64,000 nt of DNA from Uloborus plumipes (lineage: Eukaryota; Arthropoda; Arachnida; Araneae; Uloboridae): the NCBI GenBank assembly GCA_038373865.1, contig JAXGGA010005207.1:16276-80275 (forward strand), written 5' to 3'. The notes below the pieces were generated by a model that saw only the letters and a program-made list of their open reading frames with translations, made no database searches and was not told where the DNA came from. Every line of letters starts with the position of its first letter. The stretch's first letter is position 1. The position numbers and the translations under genes are program-made. Shown here in pieces: positions 1 to 14,500 of the stretch.

Positions 1-663
1 CAATTTATAAAAAAAACTGTTTGTGATCAGCAAAGCAGGTATTTCAAAAAAATATCTTTGCTATAGCAAATATTTGACTCTGAAGTTTCGCAACATCCTT
101 TTGTGCAATAAAATTTCTTTTTTTTTTTTTATTCAACATCACAATATTTTTCCTAGTCTAATCCAAAGGTATAAAAAAAAAAGAAAAAAATGTAGAATAC
201 AGTTCAATCAATTTTAAATTCATAAAGAAGTTTTGATTTTGCACCTATGAATAAAACTTTTATAATCTATTATAAAAACTGCTCATGTAAGTCTGGAGAC
301 TTAGAGTGAACTTAGAATTTTTTTTTTTTTTCATTTTAAGTTTTATTTATTTAGAGTATTGTCTACAGCTTCTTTACACAATTAAATTTTAAAGCTGCGT
401 TGAGTGAAAGCTGATATAAAAGTAAATTAATCAGTTAAGCAAAATATTTTATTCTACCAAGTGAATTATATTAAAGCTAAGGCCAGTGGTGTAGTCCTAA
501 AAATAGAGGTCATTGGGAGGGCACTTATCGACTATGCACTAGACAACAGTAAAAATTAAAAACGACATCACTGGCTATTTCTTCAGACAAAATCTATCCA
601 TCAGTATTTCTAATTTATTAAGGAAAATGTTATATTTAGATCAGAAATTCTAGTTTACAGTAG
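1..663. other. Non-coding AT-rich sequence
   Basis: No coding region, repeat boundary or RNA gene is recognised. It contains short poly-T and poly-A runs only. Confidence 0.6.
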
Positions 664-913
664 CAGGGACGGCGCTATAAGTTGTTAGCCAGTAAATTAG
701 CCAAATTTCAAGTCTTAGCCAAACTTCAAGAGTTTTAGTCAAAGAATTTTAATTGTTTGTTTTTTTAATGTAATAAAGTGTATTTTTTCCCCCAAGTGAA
801 AATTTCTGACAATTTTCCATTCGCCAATACTTTAGCCAAATCAGAATTTTTTTCGCCGAATTTTCTATTTTAACGCATTTTGCCAAGGTGGCGAATGCTT
901 AGCGCGGTCCATG
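664..913. mobile_element. Short hAT-like MITE (5-bp target duplication)
   Basis: The ends are imperfect inverted repeats, CAGGGACGGCGCTATAAG on the left and the reverse complement CATGGACCGCGCTAAGC on the right. They are flanked by identical agtag at 659-663 and 914-918. The interior is AT-rich with repeats of 'ttagccaaat' and no reading frame. The CAGGG start suggests a non-autonomous hAT element; a 5-bp duplication is known for a minority group of hATs, whereas 8 bp is usual. Confidence 0.6.
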
Positions 914-2319
914 AGTAGCATGATTGTTATAGCAGAATTTTACTGGTAATTGAACCAAGCTATTAGGAAAAGGTGAAAAAACTATTGCACAATTATGTTT
1001 TATTAAAAAATAAGTTCTTAAGTTTTTTAATGTTATGTGATTGTTGCTTGTTAAGCAAATTTACTGTTATAGATCAATGGATATGCTTGTTTTGTCCACT
1101 TAGTCTTTAACAAAGATTGGGTAAGACCTTAAAAGTAGACTTTATCTTCTTTAGTCATGATTCTTTCAACCATGAATTTCATGTTTTTAAACCTTTGTTA
1201 GGTCTGAATAATACCTAGAAAAAAAATGGGATTGATGAAAAATAAATGCTGCAATCTTAGATTTTATAATGCATAGTTTTATTTTAAATAATTTGATTTG
1301 AAACCAAATATCAAGAAATAATAACTTGGAAGGTACATATATGTGTACCTTCAACTGGGACTGAAGAGGTTAGAGCTTGAAGAAACTTCCTCTTGAAGCT
1401 TGTTTTAAATCCATTGGAGGCTTATATGGGAGGGGGATTGCCCCTCACTTTCAAAAGTAAAAGGGTGTTGCTGTTCCATTCTTTTTAGTTCAGAATTATG
1501 GATCAATCGATAAATGATAGTAGTGATTGAATCACTTGTTCAGAAAAATAAGCTTAATTGTGCTTTTTTTTTTTTTTCTATTTCCTTTTTGTTAAAATTG
1601 GGCTCTAATTTGGACGAAATTAATGACCATCTGTCTCCATTTCTGAGGCCATGTCCTGAATTTATTTGAGAAGGTATTTTATCAATAATGAAGTTGAAAT
1701 TTAATACTGTGGCCCAATTTTTCCCTAACAGACTACATTAAGGGCTTCTCAGCCTCTCCTTCCCTCGCCTCGCCCCTGCCCCTCTATTGTTTTTGTTCAC
1801 TAACTGCCTTGTTGTAGCATGTCTGAAATCATTACTAACTGAGAACCCTATCATAAGTGTGACGTATCTTTGAAAGGAGTTGCAATATCCCCCCCCCTTC
1901 CCCCTACAAACTCGGAAGCTTGCCCTTTTAACCATAGAATAACACTGACACTTACCATATACCCCCTCCCATTTTTTCAATTACTCAACTGCCCTGTGGC
2001 AGAATTTTTTTCAGCTTTCTGCGACAAATTTTTTAGAACCAATTTCTTTCTGCAACACTAGAATATTCTTCCAAAATATATATGCTACCCTCTTACAGTC
2101 CCACAAGGTGTTTATATTTATAAAAATGTTAACATTAATATTATAGATTCATAGGTTTTATTTCTGGTGGCTGTTTTATTATTTTTTTCCTAGCCTTTTT
2201 TTCCTCCCAATCATAAAAATCTTTCTGCACACTGTCTTCCTGATTCTGCGGCAATGTCAGTGTTGGCAGCTTTCTGCCACAGGGCTCAACTCAGTATTAA
2301 CAGTATCATTAATTATTTA
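914..2319. other. Non-coding sequence with a small hairpin
   Basis: No gene recognised. A hairpin (gaaggtaca / tgtaccttc with a 6-base loop) lies at 1329-1352. The C/T-rich patch around 1740-1970 gives short frames on both strands that look like composition artefacts. Confidence 0.5.
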
Positions 2320-3189
2320 CAGGGTTTGAGAAAAATCAAAGTTTTTTTTTTTGAAAAAGCCCAACTTGCCTGGATTTTTGATCTAAAACTTCTGTTTTTT
2401 CTGGGTTTTGATGAAAAACATGGACTTTTTTGGGTTTTTTCAGATCATTCATTCCCTGTTAAAACATTTTATACCACAGTACAGCTTGCTTATACTTTTC
2501 ATTGAATCAGGGGAACCCTGAAAAGAGGTCACTGTTCTCCTAATTTTTTTTTCTTATTCGACAAGTTTAAAAAATCATTGTAGTATTGAATTTTTTTTAA
2601 ATGCGTAATAACGTTCTTATTAGATGTGACGTGAGTATATGTGCACATTTCCATGTAGTAGTATGGGAATATAAGTAGTCAGGTATCAATGGTTACTACT
2701 TAAGGAATCAAGCAGTCATCGCACAGGTCGACTACTTTAAGCTAATTTTATGTGAGTATTGTAAAGTAACTTTTTCACTTGACAACTTTGCCTTAAGCAG
2801 CTTTAAAAAAGACGATCCTTGTGAGTTTATCAAAAATAATTTCCAACAATGCGAAAAAAAAGAGGAGGGGTAAATTAATTGGAATAGTTATTACTTTTTT
2901 GGTCTTCGAAATGTTTTAAAGAATAAATGAAATTCATATGCATTTTAATTTCTATTAATAAATAAATTGTCCACAAAGCCACCACAATCATAACTAAATT
3001 GACAATTACCAATAACTAGACTTCAGTATTGATCAAAATAGTTGTAATATTTAGTTTGTGTCTGAAAGAAATTTTTTGATATGGCATAGATTTTGAAAAA
3101 ACCTGCTTTACTCACATAGTAGGTTTTTTCAAGTGGATGAGTTCACTCGGTTGGATTTTTTCGGACTGGACTCGCTTTGACGAACCCTG
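2320..3189. mobile_element. Non-autonomous hAT-like element, 870 bp
   Basis: It starts CAGGGTTTG and ends CGAACCCTG. The flanking 8-mers are attattta (2312-2319) and gttattta (3190-3197), which differ at one base, as expected of an aged 8-bp hAT target duplication. The inside is AT-rich with no transposase frame. Confidence 0.65.
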
Positions 3190-6100
3190 GTTATTTACCT
3201 GTCGTGACTCCTTCCTTCCATCCTTTCAACTGCAATAAATATCAGCTGTCAAAGGAGCTCATTTATAATGAAATGGAAAGTTTTTTTTAAACTTTTATTT
3301 TTACTTATTTTATGGCTTATCAGTTGGCTTACTTTCAGTTGGCTTTGGAATGTTAACCTTTTGGATCCGGGCTATTTTTTGGAAATTTTTCTTTTGACCC
3401 AGGTAGTAAAACAGTTGAACCACAGATTTCTTTTCCATTGAAAAGAGAAGGTATAAACTGTCGTACCAGACATATGAAACCTTGAAAAAATCCCAGACTC
3501 CAAAGGGTTCGAGTGAAAATTTCAACCTTGTCCTCTAAAGAAAAAAAACTTGTGGTACAACATGTGTACCGCCCGGTTCCTAAAGGTTAAATGTTAAATG
3601 ATAAGCTGAGTTGGGAGTCTGGCAATTTTACACATTCACAAAAATATTCTATACTTTAAGCATTGCTTGCTTGTTAAAAATGAATTCTACTCCAAAAGCT
3701 TAATATCGTGCCAATCAAGTATTCCTGAGTTACTCTCAGAATCTAGGTTCTCGTTACATCAGTACTTATTAAAAGCTAGTTCATCTGTAATGTATAAAAC
3801 TAACCAGCAATCTATGAAACAATTTACATATTTACGTGGCATTGATATTCAAACGCTTGTTTTGAATATCATTGGCAAGGTCATAGGCGGCTGGTGCACG
3901 AAAAAGTGGGGGCTCAAAAGAAATGTGGGGTGGGGTTGGGGGTAGAAGGCAGCAAATCTAAAGTTTTTTTTTTTTGTAAAAGTTGGCTATATTGTATTTT
4001 AACATTGCTGATTAAATGACCTTCAAAAAATGCAGAATATAGCCTCTAAAATCAACCAGGATGGCTAACACACCATTCCTCTTACGATAAAAAGTTCCTT
4101 TCTAATGAAATAACATGCAAATGTTAGAATTTTCAGCTTTTTACTTTAATGAAATAAAGCAATCCATTTAGTAAAATATCATTTTTCGCTCGATCATTAC
4201 TTTTTAGCCATGAGAAGTGAGGGGACAAGGCCCCTTTACTTTTGAAGTGAGGGGGCAGTGACCCTTGCCCTCCTGTACAAGCCCGCTATGTGCAATGTGC
4301 ATGACTTTTAACATCTGGCAAAACAGTCCACGGTGGACTAAAGCCTTATGTCCTAATCTTCTCCAGCTTCTAAAATTCGTAGTTTGCCTCTTTTAGTTCT
4401 TAGACCTGAGGACAATACAATCCTTTTTTCCAGTATCCACACAGGACAGCTTTGACCTTCCTTATCTTCTAACACTAGTGTACACTCCATGGGGTGCTCC
4501 CCCCACCATCATCACCAATAATTAGTGTGTCTTTTTTTAGAGGTAGTGAGTGCCAATGTCAATGACAACAATGAAGTTTGAAGAATTTAAGCCTTTACGA
4601 AACTCTAATATGAATTCCAAAACCCTTTTTAACATATTAAAAGATGTTCTTTTATGCCTAGACTTGTTTTTTTTTTTTTTTTTTCAAGATTTAAACGGAC
4701 TGCTCTGACGACAGCGTCAAATATGAGGGATTTCGGTGGACTTCAAAATTTGGTTTTGGATTTAGTCACACGCAATATATATCCATTGTACGACTCACCA
4801 CAAAATAGAACTGTAAAAATTTACCTTAAGACAATTGACGTGTCTAATAGAATCAGAAAGTTTGGTTTTCGATTTTGAAAATATCATCTCACATATTGCT
4901 GGTTTGAATAAATTATACACATCACACAGAAAATATGTAATACAGCATTACCTTTATCAATGAACCAAATTTGAAGCATTTTCCGCGAGAGGCCCCCCCT
5001 CCCCTTATAAGTCAGCAACACTGTTGCCTAGTACTATATGGTTTGGTGATGGAGTTTTTGCAATACTGCTATTAATAGGGTGAATGATGAAGTTGACTCA
5101 ATTTAAATTGCTTATCCTGTCCACTGTGGTCAGCATCCGAGTACTTAAATAATTTGTGCAGCTCAAAATTATGTTATCTATGCCAGACTATTCTCTGGAA
5201 TTGTTCCAAAGATACTTCTTAGAACTCTACACTCAAGTACCTAAAAATCTTTCCACCACCATAGTCTCTGAAGCGTAGAAATAGAATTTACGCTAGCCTT
5301 TTGTTTAAAGAAATTAGCTTTCTGGGGATTTTTTATCTGAACCCGAATGCTTTAAATCAGAAAATGCTTTATTAGCTACAGCAATCCGTTCAAGATGACT
5401 ATCGTCATACAAGTGAGCAATAATCCTAAGTAAATAAAATCTATAACCATTTCGTCGTTACACATTCAATCGTAAAATAATTTTGGGAGTAAACTTCTCT
5501 AACAAAAGGCGTACATTTTGTTTTGGCTTGGTTAATTGCAAGGCCCATTGGCACATCTTATTTAATAATTGTTTAAAGGGCTTCCAAAAAAAATTCTTAC
5601 TACTGGCTCAGTTATTTTACTGTGCTACGTGAAAATAGCGAAACGAAACGTCGTGGAAAAGAGAACATGGTCTATGTACGGGAAACAACAATTCATTGCG
5701 TAGTCCTCATACTTATTATAGGATCCTCTTGATGAATCACGCTGTGGACACCATATCAGTTCCAGACTCTGTAATTGTCCTAATTTTTTTCTGATAAAAA
5801 ATATTTTGTGCTGATTTTTAGCTTTTTGTCCTGATATTTCTGTTTTTTTTTTTTTAAATAATTTCAGAGCGCCCAATAGGTTTTCAGTACATCCATAGGG
5901 AAAACACTTAAATTCTGTTAAAAGAAAACTTTCATCTTAACTTGTTATAAGATTGGTGATGTACTGATTAATCAACTGTAATCTGCCACTTTTCCGATTA
6001 ACCTTTCTGCCAACTTTAGCCGCTTAGTTGACTGAAAAATTATTTTAATATTATAATTTTTGCTTCGGACAGGTAACTTAAGTTGAATGAATTTTAGCTG

Positions 6101-8259
6101 ATTAATGGACTGATTTTTTTTTTTAAATTGAAATTACTTTTGCTTATAGAACAAGAAACTATGCCGAAAGAATTTATTACACATAACGCAAAGTTTCTAA
6201 GTCTAACTGTCATGGCCCCATTTGATGCAAAATTTTCGAATTATCAAGGTAGGGAACAATGTATTCATCTTTTTTTCTGGGAAAAAAGATAAAAAGGAAT
6301 CAAAGAGGTTACTTGGAAATTTTAACATGAGACTTAAATTTTAAAGGGTAAAGAAAAAAATAACTAATTTTGAAAAATGGCCATTTTAGGACTTGAAACT
6401 AAAAAAGGAGAGCCCTGTCATTTGCATTGGTCTCTTTTATGCCAATGTGTTCAGTGCAAAAAAAAAACTCCACCCATAAACTGAATTAAGACATCTGACG
6501 ATGTAGTCCATTTTTATATTTGTATCGGTATACATGTACACAGCACACTTTAAAAAATATTATAAGTGTTCTGTTTTTTGTCCTTATAGTTTTATAATTT
6601 TCTGTCCTGATTTGTTTTCCAAAGCTACTATAAAGTCTGCAGTTCTCTTTAGATTTCAGATATATACATAAATATAAGTTTTAATCTCGTTTTTTCTCAT
6701 CCTGGGACCCATTGCTATTGTATCCCCATGTAAGGACCAGTATTAAATGAATGGACTCTCAAATATTCCAGTTGATGCTCTATAAAATGGCATTTAATAG
6801 TTATTCTAAAATCACTTTCTTTAATAATGTAAAAAATGTATGTAAATGATAGCCTTATCAGGTCAATTTTCATATTTTGTAATTGAACACAAAGGTATTT
6901 ATGCAAAAGCACTTAAATTTTGCAAGCTTGTCGTTCAGGCCTTGCAAAAAAAAATTTCTTTGACTTTTGGTTTTTCTACATAAAATTTGAGAAATTTTCT
7001 TCTGCTCACGTAATCCATGGGAACATAATTTCCGCAAAAGTTAAGACTAAAAAAAAAAAGTGTTGATATACAATGCTAGGAAAGGTTTGATGCTTTGCTT
7101 GCCTAAAAAGGTTGGCATTTTTTTACAATCCTTAGGCAGTCATTTTATGGGCTGTTTAGTATTTATTAGTTGATAACTTTTTTATACATAGGGGGCAAAA
7201 AAATGTATATACTCATTGACATTGAATACCTTTATTTTAAGTATAATTTTATGTGCAAAATTATTTCCTATTTTATTTCAATGTTTTAAAATGAGTTCAA
7301 AGGGACTGCCATTGGCCACTGAATAAAGTCTGCTGCTGCATGTCATTGTTTTTATGTCATTTTGTTCCTAGTAGATTTGCTGTTAACAACTGCAAATATT
7401 TTTAAGACCTCCCTGTATATATATGACATGTGCATTAATTTAAAAATGCTAATACGAAGTATTGAAAAAGGAAAAATCTATCTTTATCACAGCTACAGAA
7501 TTGAGGAATTTTTGAATTGGATTACAATTGTGAATCTAGATTTTAAACTAAATACAGTAAACTCTATTACTTTGCTAAATGTGTGGATCTGAATGAGAAC
7601 AAAAAGAGAAAAAGGCCAGAGTTCATTAAGCAGTCGCTCTCAAAATATAAATTAAAAAGAAAAAAGATAGTAAATAAGGTTTAGCTTCAGTAAATCTTTA
7701 GCTTTGAAGACTTAAGTGTATTATTTATGAAATAATTGTAATAATAATTATAATAATTATCTTAAAGTCTCTAAATTTTCAATCACTTTATAAAACAAAA
7801 AAAGTGTATAGGAAAACATTTTCATTCCAGACCAGTCAACTATTATCTTATGCGCGCCTTTTAGAGCACCTATGTATTGTTACCATAATTTAGAGATTCA
7901 AGCTTTAAAATAGTCTTAGGTTACAAAGCATTCCTAATGATCATTTAGGTCTACCATTCGTTATGTCAATTCTTGATCTACATATTTCATCTTTTCAAGC
8001 AGTACTTCGAAATGTTTGTCAGTTAAAGTCTTTGAAACTGACACAATATTAAATAAATTTTCTTTTTGTCAGTTTTTTATGTATCGTAGAGTTTTTTTAA
8101 TTCAAATTATCTTTCAAATCATTTACAGCCTTACATAAATTATCCTTTTGTTCTTACATATATCTTATATATTTCATGTTATATTTGTACAATATTTTAC
8201 TTTAAAAACATTTTGTAAGGTATCAAGCATGTTAAAGAGTAACATCTTTTCTTTTGCAG
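3190..8259. other. CycE: 5-kb gene-free stretch upstream of the first recognised cyclin E exon
   Basis: AT-rich DNA with poly-A/T runs. The missing 5' exon(s) of cyclin E may lie here or before the window. No exon can be assigned with confidence; one weak candidate is discussed in the findings. The short frame at about 4654-4878 has no recognised similarity. Confidence 0.5.
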
Positions 8260-8595
8260 GCATCTTCATCTTCAGCAGAGTTTTCCTCCCCATTGTCATG
8301 TCACAGTCATGTAAAAAGCAGCTGCGAAGATACTCCTTCAACAGACACAGATACTGAGGAACAAAAACCCCATGCATACAGTGAATTTCGTGGATTTACC
8401 AACATCATGAAAACTTTTTCCTATACTTGTAGACGAGCTTGTCCTCTTCCTAACTTAGATTGGGCTGAAGAAAAAGAACTATGGCATTCCATGGTTCTTA
8501 AAGACACAATCTATCGCAGAGATAGTGATGTTCTACAGAGGCATCCTGAGTTAGAACCTAGAATGAGAGCTATTTTATTAGATTGGCTAACAGAG
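8260..8595 (+). CDS. CycE: Cyclin E exon a: pre-box region and start of cyclin box
   Basis: 112 codons in phase 0, between acceptor cttttgcag and donor gtaaat. It begins with a Ser-rich acidic stretch ([10 protein letters not shown], then [10 protein letters not shown]), then the conserved Trp-containing segment [14 protein letters not shown] that precedes the box in E cyclins, and ends inside the signature [11 protein letters not shown]. An in-frame TAA at 8233-8235 with no ATG before the exon shows this is not the first coding exon. Confidence 0.96.
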
Positions 8596-11500
8596 GTAAA
8601 TGTTTTTTTTTTCTTTTTTTTTTTTCATTCACCAAATTTTGACTACTAGTTAGTTTTACTGTGGTATTTGATAAAGTACAGAGTATACTGTAAATTAGGA
8701 ATGCGCTCATAAGAAAATTGAATACCGAATATTGATAAAGATTTAATTGCTATAGCCACTTTTACAAAGCACTTTTATAACCTGCAAGTGCATATCTTTG
8801 TTGAAGCTTGGTAAAAAAGGAATTAAGTTTTAGTTATTTTTTGCTTTTGGTGAGTATTTTTTTTTTTTCAAAAAAAAAAAAAAATCAGATTTATCTGTCT
8901 AAGGTTTTCAAAGCTGCTCTTCTTTCAAGTTATATTCAGCTTTAATAACAATGCGTGAATATGACTATGATGTTTTAAATGTTGCAATTATGTCACGTTT
9001 AAAAAGTTTGTGGTCACGATTTCGTACTATTTCAAAGATTAATTCTCTCTCACTTGTTAAAATCTTGTGGTCATTTCACTAATTTAAAGCATCTAAATTG
9101 TAAAAGAGGCAAAAACAAAATACTCTTAAGTATCAATAAAAATTGTTTTATTTAGCATGAAATGAAATATGTTTTACAAGCTGTTTATGAACCAGCAATT
9201 TTCAATGTTTTTTTACTTATGAAAACTTCCTTTACACTATTTTTATAAACAAGATTGTCCATTAAACACCATAATTAACCTTTGTAAAATTGCAGTTAGC
9301 TGTAAAGTAGTGTTTAGCTGTAAAATTTGACTTTTTTGTTCTCTAGAATATTTCTAATAACAATGAGTTAATAATTATATATTTTTTCCCAGGTTTGTGA
9401 GGTTTATAGGTTACACAGAGAAACATTTTATCTTGCACAGGATTATATAGATAGGTTTCTAACAGAAAAACCAAACCTGCCTAGAAATTCCTTGCAACTG
9501 CTTGGTGCAACTGCATTATTTGTTGCTTCCAAAATGGAGGTAAGTGATATGCTTTCTTGTCTAAAGCAAAAAGTGCATGTAATGTAATGTTTTTTTTTTT
9601 TTTTTTCCAGTAAGTAAAACTGGTTTTATCTTATTGCAGGAAATTTATCCTCCAAAGTTGGAGCAATTTGCTTTTGTTACTGATGGTGCGTGTACAGAAA
9701 GTGAAATTTTAGCTCAAGAACTTATTTTAATTATGGTAAGATTTGATGCTGATGCTATTTTCTTTTAATGTAGTAAAATGCCACTATAGAATTTATGTGT
9801 AATATTCAAATAAAAATCATCAGAATTAGGTTAAGGGGACCCAAGCTATAGCTTGATGTGAGCAGAACACTATTACAGCACAGACTAATCAATAGCTTAA
9901 GCAGAAATTGCCCGCAAAACTTGCAATAAAGGATTGGAGCAAGTGATTGGCAAAAAGTTATATCTTGAAGCCATTTCATTTTACCATTCTAATTATTTCA
10001 AAAATTAAATTCTCAAATGATGGAAAATAATTCAACTTTTAATAAAATGATTTAAGTTTCCAACAAGGTGATGAAAAACCTGGCATAGTCCGGAAAGTTA
10101 AACTTGAGGTTATATAGAGTGTTATATCCAGAAAAATCATTCAAAAACAATGAAAGTGCTTATTACGGCCGTTGAAAGTGCTTATTACTATGGTCGCTTA
10201 AATACAACACATACTCTCAAACTTAGTGGTATGCCAAATGAAAAAATATGAAATTTGAATGTTTTTGGATCTAGTAATAAAATTACTACAAGCGTCACTA
10301 ACTTGAAAAAAAGTTTTTGTAAGGTATTAGAAAAATTTTCTATGATACTTTGTGCATAACGTTTTTGCAATATTTTTAGATGACTCAATTCAATGAAATC
10401 CTTTTGTGCGCAATAATGCTCAGAGAGTTAAAAAGTAATACAAATTTTTTTTTAAACTTTAATATTTTTCCTATTCAAAATAAATATTCCCAGGCCCGTC
10501 ATTTCAAACTTTCTAGGGTGGGGGGCAAGGAGTATGTATTCTGTGTAAATTACCCCATCAAACAACAAAACTTCCCACTTACATCCAAATACATTTATTT
10601 CTCGAAGTCGTGTGGGGGCAGTTGACTCTACACGGGTCAACTGATTAGGAACATCAGGCCCCCTGAAAGGCCTGATATTTCTAAATATTGTTGTAAAATA
10701 TCCTGTATGCAACATGAGTATTCTGGAATAGCTCTTAAATGAAGTCTTGGACTGGACTGCGCCTGCAAAAGGTGTTGGACAAACTACCCAAAGGGCTTCA
10801 AACTTTTAAGAAAAAGTTTCAGGGCTGGTGTTATGATACATATGAGCCAACTCTTCATTCGGAAGACTTCCTCTCTCAGGCATAGAAGAACAAGTATCAC
10901 TTCTATATTATTTGAAATTTGGCTTTTGTACTGGAGGAAGTGCTTATACAATTAGACAAGTTAGAATGATAGTGATGTTTTACATTAAAACAAAACATGG
11001 CTATCTTGGAAAATAACTGCATAGCATTGAACTGACACTCTCTAATTAGCCCACTGTACTCAATATAAATGATAATTGCTTTAACTCCTGTCCTGGCCTT
11101 CATGACATAAAAAGTGATGAGACTACTAATGATTTTGTTTTAAATGTTTTTTCTGAACTAGGCTGTTCACAAAAAAAAAAAAAAAAAAAAAAACTTGCAT
11201 AAATGCGAAGGTAAATCTGCCTTTTTTTTTTTTTTTAATGGTAATTAATGGTAAGTCAAAACCTTAACAAAGTAGGATATGCATGGACTTGGGATCCTTT
11301 TTAGTCCAGTTATAAAGGAGAATAATTAAAAAGAAAAAAAAAATCTAAAATATGATGACAGTAGTGATTGGAACAGTAGTCCTTCTTTTTTTTTTTTTTT
11401 TTTTTTTATGATGCACAATTTTTTAGTTATTTTACCAATAATCATCACTAGTGACACTACAGCTTTATGAGCTAATTAAAAAGATTTCAAAATTGAGTTA

Positions 11501-14500
11501 ATGTGTACTCTTTTCTTTTCAGACACTGAACTGGAATCTAACTCCTGTAACTATCAACAGTTGGTTGAATACTTTTATGCAGCTTGCTTATTTAGAGGAT
11601 GGAGAGAATTTAATTGGTCCTGGAAAATTCCCTCCTAATTTGTTTGTGCAATTAAGCCAGGTTTGTATATTTTTAATACTACATTAAGCTTACTTATATT
11701 TGAGTTCTATTTTTTATTTATTGATTTTTGAAGTCCCTTAATTTCATTTTGTCAGTAGAATTTGAAAAATTATATACCAAAACCTCTCTCTCCAGCATTT
11801 TTTATTTTAACTCTACAAATATCTGAAGCCATACATGTATTGTACAATAATCACAGGATTTTAACTATCCTTTCGAGTAAATATACTGCTTACAAATAAA
11901 TTTATGGACATTAAATGAGTCACTTAGTGCAAGTCTCATTGACAGTGTCAAATGTCTCAAAATCATGTCTTCATGTTCATGAATCTAGTTTTCATGTTGG
12001 GGCCATGAAGTTATATCAGGACTGTTGAACAGTCGCAGAATTGTTGACACCTATCTCAACCAAGAGACTGGTTATCAAATTAGTGCGTTTCACATCTTTA
12101 AGTCACAATCTCTTGAGCAGTACTTTCTAGAAATTTCTAGATTTTTGTGCTGTTCTAACACTCAATACAGATACTATGAATTAAGTTGTGTTTAAGTCAC
12201 ACAATTTTGGCTGTTGTGATATTTGTTGACGAGTTTCCAGAGCGAGTCTTATCCGCTGACCTCTTCATGCCCTTCAGAAATCACCAGTGTCCGTCAAAAT
12301 CCCTTATAAGGGAGTGGCAGACTTGCTGTTTGGTTATACAATCATCATCATTCAAAAGGAGAAAAATCTTTTGCTTAATGAAGCACAGCTTTCCCAAATG
12401 ACAAAAATAAAGTGCATTAAAATGTTAGTCTTTGCTCTCCAGATGATGACAAATCTTACTAAAGCAATATATTGACTTAGAAAGAACCTGTATTGAAACC
12501 TTCTATTATTTTAACAATCTGATTAACAATTGTCTTGTAATCCTCTTGTTGACAATATTTTCTAGACTGTATCTGTTCTTAAAGCTTAAACTAGGCTTAG
12601 ATTTATGAATGTTAGCTTACATAAACCTGGTGGTATGTAATAATCTCTTTCTTATTTATTACAAAAATTAATTTTAATAAAAGTATTTTCTTTTTAGGTT
12701 TTAGATTTGTGCATTTTAGACCTTGAAAGCCTCAAGTTTCCTTACAGTGTTCTTAGTGCTTCTGCTATTGCACATTTATTGTCAAAAGATATTGCCACGC
12801 ATGTTTCTGGTAAATATACTTTTCATATGTTTTTAAAACTTTGCTTTAATGTATGAATTCTTTAATACAAGTACTGTCGTCCCCGATAAACGAATACCCT
12901 GCTAATACGAATAAAGTATCCCGGAACTGATGCCATAGACGTAATGTCAAAAATCCCCGCTTAATCGAATACCCCGTGTAATCGAATAATATTTCTTGGA
13001 GCCAGCAGTATTCGTTTAAGCAGGGAAGACAGTATTTGCAAAGTTGAATAGGCTTCCAAGATTTCTATATTTTTGACTTAAATAAAATTATCCAGCAATC
13101 AGTTTTAAACTAATTGTCCGTAATAATTCATAATATTGGATTAAGTGCTGTATTTTTTTTGGGGGGGAGGGGGGGGGGAATTTACCTTGAGGTTCTGTTT
13201 GGGGTACTTTAATTTTATGTTTGCTTGTTTTTCACCTGCTCACATATATTGAATCCTTGCTTGATTTGTATAGGTAATAGCTGCATTTCCTGTCTTTTCA
13301 CGGTTTCTACCTTGAGAATAAAAGTTCAAGTGACATGTGCCTAAAGTCCTGATTTGATTTTAAGTCAATAGTAAAAGTGTGTAGTAATACTCAAATTTGG
13401 CCGGTGCACAGTACAAAAAATTTAAACACAAAAAGGATGATCAAATAGGAAAAGTTTTTAATCCCCATAATTACAGGAAAAGCTTCAGAGCAAAAGCAAG
13501 AATTTTATTGGTTCACTCAGGAAAAGAATGGCAACATTCAACCTTTTCTGATCAATGAATTTCTTTCACGCTAATAATTATCAATCACACACACTATTTT
13601 TATTTATCCAATTTAAAATCAGTTTATACTAATTTAAAAATATTTGCTTCTTTTTTTCCTGGTGAATTTATCAATTAGCAATTTTCATAACAGTAGGAAA
13701 GAGTCCAAAAAGATATAAAATTTACAGCAAAAAAAAGTCGACAATATGATGCCAAGAAATTTATTATCTAAAAAATTAATTAAAAAAACAATTTAGCAAA
13801 GAACAAAAGCCAAGACACAGAATGGTGTTTTGTGTGCGAAAAAGGAAAATCACTAAGTGGATGGCATGAATTGCCATTTTACCACGCCCTCTTGGGAAAT
13901 TCAGTCCAATTGCATTTGAGATGTTTTGGATGGCAATGAAAAATGAAATCGGAGAATTTAGCTGGTAAAATTAAACGAAAGTTTCTTAAAATTGAGTGAG
14001 CATATCTATTAATTTGAATGTTAACCCTTTACATTCATATTTTTACGTACTTAATTTTTTATACTCATTATGAAATTTCAGCGCTAATTTTCAATTGTAT
14101 GAGATAGTGGTGTGTGGGAAAAAGATGCCCAAATTCAAAGTTTTGCAAGTGTCTCGCTATCATGCACAAATTGGGTCTGCCCTGTGTCATCCTGTGTCTG
14201 AATAAATTCTCTTTCATTTGGGGCAGAGATAATGAACCAAAACACTTCGTATGGGAACTTAATAGTGATGATTTTTAAATACAAATAGTCCTCCTAACCC
14301 TCTTTTTTAAAAAAAAAATATGAATTGTCCTCATATTCCACATTTTAATTGCAAATGGTCCCTTATTTATTACCTTTTTCTTGACTATAACCAGAGGTCG
14401 AAATTAGTATTAGTGAGTTAGGTGCCAATGGCACCTGATATTTTTTTCTTAGTTGCCAAAATAATTTCCTTGGTTGCAATGTCCAAATTACGTTGATTAG

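Noticed and set aside
4654..4878. 74-codon frame with plausible composition after a poly-T tract
   Set aside because: No splice or start context and no recognised similarity; the Phe-rich start is translated poly-T.
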